Source of the DNA: an uncultured Clostridia bacterium
GTDB taxonomy: Bacteria; Bacillota; Clostridia; Oscillospirales; CAG-382
Assembly (NCBI GenBank): GCA_947628695.1
Contig: CANRAV010000019.1
Span: 1 to 36,340 of the forward strand
DNA: 36,340 nt
Reading direction: 5' to 3'
Of this stretch, positions 23,197-30,714 are shown one piece after another. Each line of letters starts with the position of its first letter. The stretch's first letter is position 1. The notes below the pieces were generated by a model. The model did not search any database. It was not told the DNA's origin and worked only from the letters and a program-made list of their open reading frames with translations. The translations under genes and the position numbers were made by a program.

Positions 23197-24092
23197 TAGA
23201 GGTAAACGGTCTTGTAAAAACATTCGGCAAAACAAAGGCGCTTGACGGGCTCAGCTGCAAAATAAACGACGGCTGCCTGTACGGGCTTGTCGGCAGCAAC
23301 GGCGCCGGCAAGTCGACCCTTCTGCGGCTGCTTTCCGGCATATACAAAGCGGACAGCGGCAGCATAAGCTATGACGGAAAGCCCGTCTACGACAACCCGG
23401 AGGTCAAGAATGACATTGTCTTCATAGCGGACGACTTGTACTTTGCCTCCCTTTCCAGCATGGAAAGCATGGCAAAGCTGTACAAGGCGCTGTACAAAAG
23501 CTTTGACATGAAGCGGTTTAAGGACCTTGCGGAGCTGTTCCGCCTTAACACAAAGGCGAACATAAGCACATTTTCAAAGGGCATGAAGCGGCAGGCGGCG
23601 ATGATTTTGGGGCTTGCCGCAAGGCCTAAGTACCTGTTCTTCGACGAGACCTTCGACGGGCTTGACCCCGTAATGCGGAACCTTGTGAAGAAGGTCATAT
23701 ACAACGACGCGGCCGAGAGGGGAACTACGGTTATAATATCCTCGCATTCCCTGCGCGAGCTTGAGGACACCTGCGACCAGCTTGCTCTGCTGCACCGCGG
23801 TGGCATAGTGCTTGAAAGCGACGTGCAGGACCTTAAAACCTCGCTTTTCAAGGTGCAGACGGCGTTTTCGGAGCCCTTCGGCAGGGAGAAGTTCGAAGGC
23901 ATAGACATCAAAGAGTACACACAGCGCGGCTCTGTTGCCGTATTTATTGCGCGCGGAGATCGGGATGCGGCGCTTGCCGCGATACGGGAGATGAAGCCAC
24001 TGGTGCTGGACAGTCTGCCGCTTAACCTTGAGGAAGTCTTCGTTTACGAGCTTGCGGCTCTCGGCTATACCTTCGACGACGTGCCGCTTTAA
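23193..24092 (+). CDS. ABC transporter ATP-binding protein
   Basis: A 299-residue ATPase. Walker A GSNGAGKST (about 36-44), signature FSKGMKRQ (a variant of LSGGQ found in YtrB/EcsA-like exporters), Walker B YLFFDETFDGLDP and the switch His in ISSHSL. A C-terminal extension of about 90 residues follows. It pairs with the permease downstream, 14 bases away, and is under the GntR repressor upstream. Such YtrGABC-type systems often answer cell-wall stress; the substrate is not visible from sequence. Confidence 0.9.
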   Translation: MIEVNGLVKTFGKTKALDGLSCKINDGCLYGLVGSNGAGKSTLLRLLSGIYKADSGSISYDGKPVYDNPEVKNDIVFIADDLYFASLSSMESMAKLYKALYKSFDMKRFKDLAELFRLNTKANISTFSKGMKRQAAMILGLAARPKYLFFDETFDGLDPVMRNLVKKVIYNDAAERGTTVIISSHSLRELEDTCDQLALLHRGGIVLESDVQDLKTSLFKVQTAFSEPFGREKFEGIDIKEYTQRGSVAVFIARGDRDAALAAIREMKPLVLDSLPLNLEEVFVYELAALGYTFDDVPL

Positions 24093-24106
24093 GGAGGTGC
24101 TTTGCT

Positions 24107-25759
24107 ATGAATAAATATTTTTCTCTTTCCCTTTACAAAGAGGGGCTAAAAAGAGTTCGCGGCGTGGGCATCGCCTCCGCGCTTATAGTGATAGTTGGGA
24201 ACCTTATAGTTCCGCTTGGCGAGTGGGCAGGCCACATCTACTTTGAGTCCGAGGTCGTCTCCGAGGTTAAAGCCGTCGAAGCACTGCCGCTTTGCTATGT
24301 GATGGCGCTGCTTGCGCCGGTCATTGTACTGCGCATGTTCTCGTTTTTAAACAGCCGCTCTGCCTCCGACTTCTACCACGCGATACCGCAAAAGCGCATC
24401 TGCCTTTACCTGTGCTTTGCTGCCGCAGCCGTCACCTGGACGGTGGGCATTACGGTTGTCTGCGGCGCTTCGTCGCTTATCGCCTGGAACCTGGTACCCT
24501 TCAAGCATTTAAGCCTCGGAACGGCCGCGCGCTGCGTCTTCTCGCAGACGGCGCTGGCACTGCTTACCTCCGGCTGTGCGCTGCTTGGCGCGGCAGTTGC
24601 GGGCAACGTCTTTTCGGCTATTTTCGCTTCGGCGGCCGTTTTCGGCATGCCCGTGCTTCTTATAAACTCGTTCGGCAACCTGATTGACGAGTTTTACCCG
24701 GCTTTTTGTTACGAAAAATCCGTCTTTTACTACTGCGGCAGCAAGGGCTTTCTTCCTGTGACGTCGACGGAGGATTTTTACAACCCCAAGGGGCTTCCGG
24801 TCATTGCCGCATACGTTGCCTTCCTGCTGCTTGCGGCGCTTGCCGCATACGCTTTCGTGAAACGGAAAAGCGAAACGGCAGAGCACAGCACCTGCACCCC
24901 CGTTTTGCAGCACCTGCTGCGCCTTTCCGCCGCGTTCCCGATTTGGCTGCTTGTTATAACCCTTGTCCTGGACGGCGACTATTTGGAAGTGATTCCCTTT
25001 GTCCTTGTGTCGCTTATAGTGTATTTGGTTTACGAGCTTATCACCGTGCGCGGAATTAAAAACGCGGTAAAGGTTCTGCCGCTTTTCCTGATACTGCCCG
25101 TCTTCAGCGCCGCCTTTGCAGCGGGCGCCTACGGCTGCACCGCCGTTATGCGCGCAAACGACCCGAAAAGCGTTGACGACGTCAGCTACGTCATAATAGA
25201 GGGCAACGCCGGCAGTATTGTAAACATACCGCTTTATGAGATTCAGGGCGAATGCCTTACTGACCCGGAGGTCATCTCCGCCATCACCTGCGGCCTCAAA
25301 TTCAAGGCAAAGAGCCCCGAAGACGAATACAGCTACGACTCCCCGGTTTATTATTACGGCAACAGCGGAGTTCAGCTAAAGGTCGCTTTGAAAAACGGAA
25401 AGGTTCTGTATAGGGACTCCTTCCCCTACGGCCTGTATTCAAAGCAGCTTTGCGAGGCGTTTAAAAATCAACCGGCGCTTTATAAGAAGCTGTTTACCCT
25501 GCCGGAGTACGGCAAAGTCAAGATCGACGTCCCAAAGGAGGCCTGGGAGCTTTACCGCAAGGAGTACGAAAAGCTTTCCGACGACGACAAGCTTCGCGTG
25601 CTTTTAGACGAGGTTTCGTCGGACCGGGTGATATACGTCTACTTTGAAGACGAGCAAGGCTTTTATTCCAGGGAATCCTACTATTCCGTTCACGAAGGCC
25701 TCTTCCCGGAAACGTACAAATTCCTCGAAGAGTATTACGGGGATTACAAAGAAGAATGA
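24107..25759 (+). CDS. ABC transporter permease-like membrane protein
   Basis: A 550-residue protein. About six helices in the first 240 residues, further ones at about 265-350, then a hydrophilic C-terminal domain of about 200 residues rich in Tyr, Asp and Glu, probably extracellular. SRSASDFYHAIPQKR near residue 85 resembles the conserved loop of YtrC/D-like permeases. AAGGAGG precedes the ATG. Co-transcribed with the ATPase. No clear substrate-binding protein is in the operon. Confidence 0.75.
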   Translation: MNKYFSLSLYKEGLKRVRGVGIASALIVIVGNLIVPLGEWAGHIYFESEVVSEVKAVEALPLCYVMALLAPVIVLRMFSFLNSRSASDFYHAIPQKRICLYLCFAAAAVTWTVGITVVCGASSLIAWNLVPFKHLSLGTAARCVFSQTALALLTSGCALLGAAVAGNVFSAIFASAAVFGMPVLLINSFGNLIDEFYPAFCYEKSVFYYCGSKGFLPVTSTEDFYNPKGLPVIAAYVAFLLLAALAAYAFVKRKSETAEHSTCTPVLQHLLRLSAAFPIWLLVITLVLDGDYLEVIPFVLVSLIVYLVYELITVRGIKNAVKVLPLFLILPVFSAAFAAGAYGCTAVMRANDPKSVDDVSYVIIEGNAGSIVNIPLYEIQGECLTDPEVISAITCGLKFKAKSPEDEYSYDSPVYYYGNSGVQLKVALKNGKVLYRDSFPYGLYSKQLCEAFKNQPALYKKLFTLPEYGKVKIDVPKEAWELYRKEYEKLSDDDKLRVLLDEVSSDRVIYVYFEDEQGFYSRESYYSVHEGLFPETYKFLEEYYGDYKEE

Positions 25760-25831
25760 TATTCTCATCCTGCGCCCGTGTTCCCACGGCACTTTTCGCC
25801 CCGAAAACCCTAAGGATTGCGAAAAAAACTA

Positions 25832-25860
25832 TTGACAAAAGCCTTCGGGTGTGATAGAAT
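25832..25860 (+). promoter_or_regulatory. Promoter of tRNA-Gln
   Basis: TTGACA (25832-25837), 17 bp, TAGAAT (25855-25860), 30 bases upstream of the mature tRNA. Confidence 0.8.
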
Positions 25861-25890
25861 ACATTTTGCGCGGCGGATGTCGTGCAAGAT

Positions 25891-25964
25891 AGCGGAATTG
25901 TGTAAGGGTAGCACAGCAGACTCTGACTCTGTATGTGAGGGTTCGAATCCTTCTTCCGCTGCCA
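25891..25964 (+). tRNA. tRNA-Gln (anticodon CUG)
   Basis: All four stems can be drawn. Acceptor AGCGGAA / TTCCGCT (25891-25897, 25954-25960), D arm GTG..CAC, anticodon arm GCAGA / TCTGT with loop CTCTGAC giving anticodon CTG, T arm GAGGG-TTCGAAT-CCTTC, discriminator G and encoded CCA. It reads CAG. The minor wobble pairs are tolerable. It stands alone between its own promoter and terminator. Confidence 0.93.
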
Positions 25965-25997
25965 AAACCGGCAGGGTTTTTGTCCCTGCCGGTTTTT
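25964..25997 (+). terminator. Terminator of tRNA-Gln
   Basis: Arms CCGGCAGGG (25968-25976) and CCCTGCCGG (25984-25992) followed by T5, with A4 before the stem. Confidence 0.9.
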
Positions 25998-26057
25998 CTT
26001 CGCCCTTTGCCCTCTTTGTCCTGCGCCGCCTCTCTGCAAAAAACCGCGCCTAATCGA

Positions 26058-26165
26058 CATAAAATGTGAAAATCCTCAAAGCATTCGCCCTTATTTTGTG
26101 AAAACCCTCAAAATATTCGCCATGTTTTTGTGAAAAACGGGGTTGATTTTCCCTCATAAAATGTG
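26058..26165 (+). repeat. Upstream repeat array of the AAA/DUF4143 gene
   Basis: Two 32-bp direct repeats (26065-26096, 26097-26128) and a truncated third (26129-26140). Each full unit begins TGTGAAAA, contains the core AAAANNCTCAAA (26069-26080, 26101-26112) and then ATTCGCC. The array is bracketed by two copies of CATAAAATGTG (26058-26068, 26155-26165). It runs into the promoter of the gene. Confidence 0.8.
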
Positions 26166-26171
26166 TATAAT
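26143..26171 (+). promoter_or_regulatory. Promoter of the AAA/DUF4143 gene
   Basis: TTGATT (26143-26148), 17 bp, TATAAT (26166-26171). The second CATAAAATGTG copy lies in the spacer, so a protein bound there would compete with RNA polymerase. Confidence 0.75.
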
Positions 26172-26201
26172 AGCTGTAGAGGACAACGCGGGGGGTTTTG
26201 T

Positions 26202-27590
26202 ATGTATTTGAAAAGGAAGATAGACGCCTTCTTAGAGGGATGGAAAGCCGATCCCGACAGAAAACCGCTGATTATAAAAGGAAGTCGTCAGGTCGGCAAG
26301 ACGGAATCGGTCAAGCATTTTGCCGAGCGGAACTATGAAAGCGTCGTTGAAATCAACTTTGTCAGGGACGAAAAATACAAGGGGATCATTGCGGACGGCT
26401 ATGAAGCTGCCGACATTGTAAAAAACATTTCGCTTCTCGACCCGTCTAAAAGGTTTATACCGGGGAAAACGCTGATCTTCTTCGACGAGATAACCGAATT
26501 CCCGGAGATTGCCACCGCGCTTAAATTCTTCGCGATTGACGGGAGATTTGACGTGATCTGCAGCGGCTCCATGCTTGGCGTCAACTACAGGAAAATCGAA
26601 AGCAACAGCGTCGGATACAAGAAAGACTACGACATGTTCTCGATGGACTTTGAAGAGTTTTTGTGGGCAAAGGGGTACGACAGCGAGACGGTGGAACAGA
26701 TGCTTCACCACATGCGGGAATTTCGCCCGTTCAGCGCACTGGAAATGGACGTTTATCATTCCCTTTTTCTTGACTTCAATATCCTCGGGGGCATGCCCGC
26801 GGTAGTGGCCGAGTATATCCGAAAGAACACATTCGAGGGTTCTCTTGATACGCAAAAGCAGTTGACGGCCGACTACAGGGAGGACATCCGCAAATACGCC
26901 TCCGGCGTCGATCAGACAAGAATCGTCAATGTTTTCAACCGGGTAGCTCCGCAGCTTGCAAGAGAAAACAAGAAGTTTCAAATATCAAAGGTCGCCTCGG
27001 GGGCGAGATTCCGCGATTATCGCGGCTGTGTGGAGTGGCTTGCCGACGCCGGGATGGTCAACATCTGCTACTGCATGGACTTCCCGGAGCTTCCGCTTGG
27101 CGGCAATTATGACCCGGATATATTCAAGCTTTATTTTGCGGATACCGGGCTGCTTGTTTCGATGCTTGACGAAGAATCTCAAGAGGATTTGCGCGCAAAC
27201 AAAAACCTTGGCGTCTATAAAGGCGCTTTGTTCGAAAACATGGTCGGAGAAGCACTTGTCAAGCAGGGGTATAAGCTGTTTTATTATAAGCGCGACAATT
27301 CTTCATTAGAGGTAGATTTCTTTGTCAGATCCAAATCGATGCTGATTCCCATCGAGGTGAAAGCAAAAGACGGAAAAGCAAAATCAATGTCAACTCTCAT
27401 TCATTCCGACAAATACCCCGACATTTGCTGCGGCCTTAAGTTTTCTAAAAACAATATCGGGCATGACAACGGAATATATACATTTCCATATTTCTGCGCG
27501 TTTTTATTGAAGCGGTTTATGGCGTCTTTCCACCCGGAAGAGGAGCGCGAGAGAGGCAAAGCCCTTGGCGGTGAAGAATTAAACGGTTAA
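26202..27590 (+). CDS. AAA ATPase with DUF4143 and nuclease-like C-terminus
   Basis: A 462-residue protein. The ATPase half has Walker A GSRQVGKT (about 27-34) and Walker B TLIFFDEITEFP (about 97-108). The DUF4143 half ends with a PD-(D/E)XK-like pattern: FENMVGEALVKQG, SLEVDFF and IPIEVKAKDG (about 345-405). These proteins are widespread in gut bacteria; their function is unknown, with defence or mobile-element roles proposed. The start ATG 26202 has GGGGGG six bases upstream; the earlier ATG 26163 is inside the -10. Codon choice (more ATT/ATC, AAA, GAA) looks unlike its neighbours, hinting at transfer. Repeat arrays flank both ends. Confidence 0.85.
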   Translation: MYLKRKIDAFLEGWKADPDRKPLIIKGSRQVGKTESVKHFAERNYESVVEINFVRDEKYKGIIADGYEAADIVKNISLLDPSKRFIPGKTLIFFDEITEFPEIATALKFFAIDGRFDVICSGSMLGVNYRKIESNSVGYKKDYDMFSMDFEEFLWAKGYDSETVEQMLHHMREFRPFSALEMDVYHSLFLDFNILGGMPAVVAEYIRKNTFEGSLDTQKQLTADYREDIRKYASGVDQTRIVNVFNRVAPQLARENKKFQISKVASGARFRDYRGCVEWLADAGMVNICYCMDFPELPLGGNYDPDIFKLYFADTGLLVSMLDEESQEDLRANKNLGVYKGALFENMVGEALVKQGYKLFYYKRDNSSLEVDFFVRSKSMLIPIEVKAKDGKAKSMSTLIHSDKYPDICCGLKFSKNNIGHDNGIYTFPYFCAFLLKRFMASFHPEEERERGKALGGEELNG

Positions 27591-27610
27591 AGTATATAAA
27601 GCACAAACTC

Positions 27611-27645
27611 AAAACGGCGGGGTGTTAAGCCCGGCCGTTTTCGTT
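27611..27645 (+). terminator. Terminator of the AAA/DUF4143 gene
   Basis: Arms AAAACGGC-g-GGG and CCC-g-GCCGTTTT around TGTTAAG, then CGTTT. It lies between the gene and the downstream repeat array. Confidence 0.75.
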
Positions 27646-27677
27646 TAAGGCCGCACGTACATCGCAGCCGTGCTTTA

Positions 27678-27765
27678 CCGCAAAACTCTCAAACAAAATG
27701 CCGCAAAATTCTCAAACAAAACACCGCAAAACTCTCAAACAAAACACCGCAAAATACTCAAACGC
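27678..27765 (+). repeat. Downstream 23-bp tandem repeat array
   Basis: Four head-to-tail units of 23 bp (27678, 27701, 27724, 27747; the last one incomplete), consensus CCGCAAAACTCTCAAAC then AAAACA. Each has the core AAAANNCTCAAA seen in the upstream array. There are no spacers, so it is not a CRISPR. Confidence 0.85.
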
Positions 27766-27821
27766 AACTTTGAATAATTTGACAATACGCAAGTAAAAAC
27801 AGAAAAGCAGTTTTAAAGAGT

Positions 27822-27850
27822 TTGACATTTGCGCCGCAAAGCCTTATAAT
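27822..27850 (+). promoter_or_regulatory. Promoter of the cysteine desulfurase operon
   Basis: TTGACA (27822-27827), 17 bp, TATAAT (27845-27850), 57 bases after the repeat array. Confidence 0.8.
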
Positions 27851-27894
27851 ATAATCGGTGTAATGAGCTTTTTAAAAAATGAGGTGTTTTTACG

Positions 27895-29013
27895 TTGTAT
27901 TTTGATAATGCCGCGACGACGGTCCCGTCAGGGGCGGCGGTGCGGGCATACACAGAGGCGCTCGGCCTCTTCGGCAATCCGTCGTCGCCGCACGCGGCGG
28001 GTGTTGCGGCGCGGGAGGCGCTGGAGGCGGCAAGGGCCGCCATTTCCTCACACGTCGGCTGCAGGGCGGACGAGCTTTACTTTACCGCCTCCGGCACGGA
28101 GGCGAACAACACCGCCATCTTCGGCGCGTTTGCGTTTGCGTCCCGCCGGACGAAGCGCATTGTACTTACGGACTCGGAGCACCCCTCGGTAGAGGAGTGT
28201 GTAAAGCGGCTGGAGGCCTTCGGCGCGGAGGCGGTTTACATACCGACAAGGTCGGGCATACTTGACATTGACGCGCTGGCGGAGGCGCTTACGAAGCCCG
28301 CCGCGCTTGTGTGCGTAATGGCTGCGAACAACGAGACGGGCGCAGTCTACGACATAGAGGCGGTGCGGAAGGCCATCGACAAAAGCGGCTGCGGGGCTAT
28401 TCTTCACTGCGACGCGGTGCAGGGTCTTTTGAAGCACGCGGACATGAAAAGGCTTTTAAAGTGCGCCGACACGGCCGCGTTCTCCGCGCACAAGCTGCAC
28501 GCGCCGCGCGGGATAGGCGCGCTGAAGGTACGCGCCGGGCTGAGGCTTCCCCCGCACATATACGGCGGAGGGCAGGAGAGGGGGCTTCGCTCCGGGACGG
28601 AAAACGTCGCGGGGGCGGCGGCCTTTGCGGCGGCCGCGGGCGAATACACGGCGGAGAAGCTGCTTTCGGTAAAGGCCGTGCGCGAGCGGCTTGTAAAGCG
28701 CCTTTCGGAGGCGGGGAACGTCGGCTTCAACGTCCCGCCGAAGCACATAGACGGCATACTGAACATCAGCCTTTTCGGCATAAAAAGCGAAACGGCTTTA
28801 AACGCGCTCTCCGTGCAGGGAATATACATCTCGGCATCCTCCGCCTGCTCCTCAAGAAAGGGGCAAAGCCGCGTGCTTAAGGCCTACGGGCTTGAAAAGG
28901 CGGCGCTTGACAGCGCGCTTAGAATAGGAATATCGCCATACAACACGGTCGAGGAGGCAGACAAACTTGCGGACGCACTCTTGACGGCGAGAGAAAGGTA
29001 CGGTAGAATATGA
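27895..29013 (+). CDS. Cysteine desulfurase paired with ThiI
   Basis: A 372-residue PLP enzyme of the NifS/IscS class that takes sulfur from cysteine. PLP Lys in FSAHKLHAPRGIGA, substrate-side motifs TASGTEANN, DSEHPSVEE, ANNETGAVYDIE, HCDAVQ and SGTENVAGAAAF, and the persulfide Cys in SASSACSSRKGQ near residue 320. The start is TTG 27895 with GAGGTG ten bases upstream. It overlaps thiI by ATGA, so it is probably the dedicated sulfur donor for tRNA 4-thiouridine, as NifZ is in Bacillus; no IscU/SufU is near. Confidence 0.93.
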   Translation: MYFDNAATTVPSGAAVRAYTEALGLFGNPSSPHAAGVAAREALEAARAAISSHVGCRADELYFTASGTEANNTAIFGAFAFASRRTKRIVLTDSEHPSVEECVKRLEAFGAEAVYIPTRSGILDIDALAEALTKPAALVCVMAANNETGAVYDIEAVRKAIDKSGCGAILHCDAVQGLLKHADMKRLLKCADTAAFSAHKLHAPRGIGALKVRAGLRLPPHIYGGGQERGLRSGTENVAGAAAFAAAAGEYTAEKLLSVKAVRERLVKRLSEAGNVGFNVPPKHIDGILNISLFGIKSETALNALSVQGIYISASSACSSRKGQSRVLKAYGLEKAALDSALRIGISPYNTVEEADKLADALLTARERYGRI

Positions 29014-30182
29014 AAAACGACATACTTATGCTAAAATACGGCGAGGTCGTGATGAAGGGCCTTAACAGGAGCTATTTTGACGGGCTTATTGTCCGCAGGG
29101 TTAAAAAGCTGCTGGAGGGTCTCGGCAGCTTCGAGCTGCAGTACGCGCAGTCGACCCTTTGCATAAGGGGCGCAGACGGCGCGGATATGGACGAGGCTGC
29201 GGATAGGATGAAGCGCGTCTTCGGCGTTTCCTCCGTCTGCAGGGCCTACAGCTGCGAAAAGACGACGGAGGCGATAAAGGCCGCCGTAACGGAAAACCTG
29301 GACGAGCTTCTTGGGGACGCAAAGACCTTCAAGTGCGAGGGGAAGCGAAGCGACAAAAGCTTTCCGCTTACGTCGCCGCAGCTTTCCGCAGAGGTGGGTG
29401 CGGCGGTACTCTCCGCACGGCCGGACCTGAAGGTGGACGTGAACGCGCCCGACGCGGTGCTTCGCATAGAGGTGCGCGACAAATACGCTGCGGTTCACGG
29501 CGGCGGCGAAAAGGGCGCGGGCGGTATGCCCGTGGGCAGTGCGGGGCACGGGCTTTTGCTGCTTTCCGGCGGTATCGACAGCCCCGTTGCGGGCTATATG
29601 ATGGCAAGGCGCGGGATGACGCTTGACGCCTTGTACTTCGACAGTCAGCCCTACACCGGCGCGCTTGCCGAAAACAAGGTGGAACAGCTTGCCAAAAGGC
29701 TAAGCGACTATTCGGGACGCATTTTTATGCACATAATAAGCCTGACGGAGATACAGGAGACGCTTATGAAAAGCTGTGACGAAAGGCTTTTCACGGTGCT
29801 GCTTCGCCGCTTTATGATGCGCCTTGCGGAAATGCAGGCCCTTGACGTTGGCGCAGGCGCGCTTATAACGGGCGAAAGCCTCGGCCAGGTGGCAAGCCAG
29901 ACTTTGCACGCAATAACGGTTACAAACGCGGTGCCGCAGAAGCTACCGGTGTTCCGCCCGCTTATCGCAATGGACAAGGACGACATAGTCCACACAGCGC
30001 GCTCTATCGGCACCTTTGATATATCCGTCCTTCCCTACGAGGACTGCTGCACGGTGTTTGTGCCGAAGCACCCCAACACACGCCCCACTGCAGAGCAGGT
30101 CGCGGCGGAGGAGGAAAAGCTTGACGTAACCGGGCTTACAAACAGGGCGTTTGAAACAAGAAGACACAAAAAAATAATATAA
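29010..30182 (+). CDS. thiI: tRNA 4-thiouridine synthase ThiI
   Basis: A 390-residue protein: N-terminal ferredoxin-like part (MKNDILMLKYGEVVMKGLNR), THUMP domain (about 60-165), and a PP-loop adenylation domain with LLLLSGGIDSPVA (about 181-193), ITGESLGQVASQT and the conserved EDCCTVFVPKHPNTRP. There is no C-terminal rhodanese domain, which is normal for Firmicutes and means sulfur comes from the upstream desulfurase. It modifies U8 of tRNAs and may serve thiamine synthesis. Confidence 0.95.
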   Translation: MKNDILMLKYGEVVMKGLNRSYFDGLIVRRVKKLLEGLGSFELQYAQSTLCIRGADGADMDEAADRMKRVFGVSSVCRAYSCEKTTEAIKAAVTENLDELLGDAKTFKCEGKRSDKSFPLTSPQLSAEVGAAVLSARPDLKVDVNAPDAVLRIEVRDKYAAVHGGGEKGAGGMPVGSAGHGLLLLSGGIDSPVAGYMMARRGMTLDALYFDSQPYTGALAENKVEQLAKRLSDYSGRIFMHIISLTEIQETLMKSCDERLFTVLLRRFMMRLAEMQALDVGAGALITGESLGQVASQTLHAITVTNAVPQKLPVFRPLIAMDKDDIVHTARSIGTFDISVLPYEDCCTVFVPKHPNTRPTAEQVAAEEEKLDVTGLTNRAFETRRHKKII

Positions 30183-30203
30183 CTTCAATAGGAGGATAAA
30201 AAA

Positions 30204-30689
30204 ATGAAAACGGAAGAAAGGCTTTACCGTCTTTTGAAAATCAAGGAGATGAAGATAAGCTTTGCCGAGTCATGCACCGGCGGGCTTGCCTGCGACCGGC
30301 TTGTAAACGTACCGGGCAGCAGCGAGGTGTTTGAGGGCGGCATGTGCTGCTATTCAAACGCAATGAAGCAAAAGCTTTTGGGCGTCAAGGACTTCGTCCT
30401 TGAAAAGCGAGGCGCCGTAAGCGCCGACTGCGCACTGGCAATGGCAAAGGGCGTTTTGAAGGTGTTCAACTCGGACATAGCGGTGTCCGTAACCGGCATA
30501 GCCGGCCCCGGCGGCGGGACGGACGAGAAGCCCGTCGGCACCGTGTACATCGCCTGCGTCCTTAAGTGCGGCGAGCAGCACATTTTCCGCTACCGCTTCT
30601 CCGGCGGCAGAAGGGCCGTGCGCGAAAAGGCGGCGGAGGAGGCGCTTGGCATGGCGATTCTCGCCATTTTCGGCTCCGAGCTGCAGTAA
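30204..30689 (+). CDS. pncC: PncC / CinA C-terminal amidohydrolase
   Basis: A 161-residue nicotinamide-nucleotide amidase (CinA C-terminal family), which recycles NMN to nicotinate mononucleotide. Motifs: SFAESCTGGLACDRLVNVPG with the catalytic Ser, VTGIAGPGGGTDEKPVGTVY. The N-terminal molybdopterin-binding part of full-length CinA is absent; stand-alone forms of this size are common. GGAGG precedes the ATG. 21 bases after thiI. Confidence 0.92.
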   Translation: MKTEERLYRLLKIKEMKISFAESCTGGLACDRLVNVPGSSEVFEGGMCCYSNAMKQKLLGVKDFVLEKRGAVSADCALAMAKGVLKVFNSDIAVSVTGIAGPGGGTDEKPVGTVYIACVLKCGEQHIFRYRFSGGRRAVREKAAEEALGMAILAIFGSELQ

Positions 30690-30714
30690 ACTGAAAAACA
30701 AGAGGTATGGGCAG

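Noticed and set aside
26163-26201. Upstream ATG start for the AAA/DUF4143 gene
   Set aside because: It lies within the -10 region, so it would not be transcribed; ATG 26202 has a proper ribosome site.
27678-27765. Possible CRISPR array
   Set aside because: The 23-bp units are contiguous with no unique spacers, and no cas gene is nearby.
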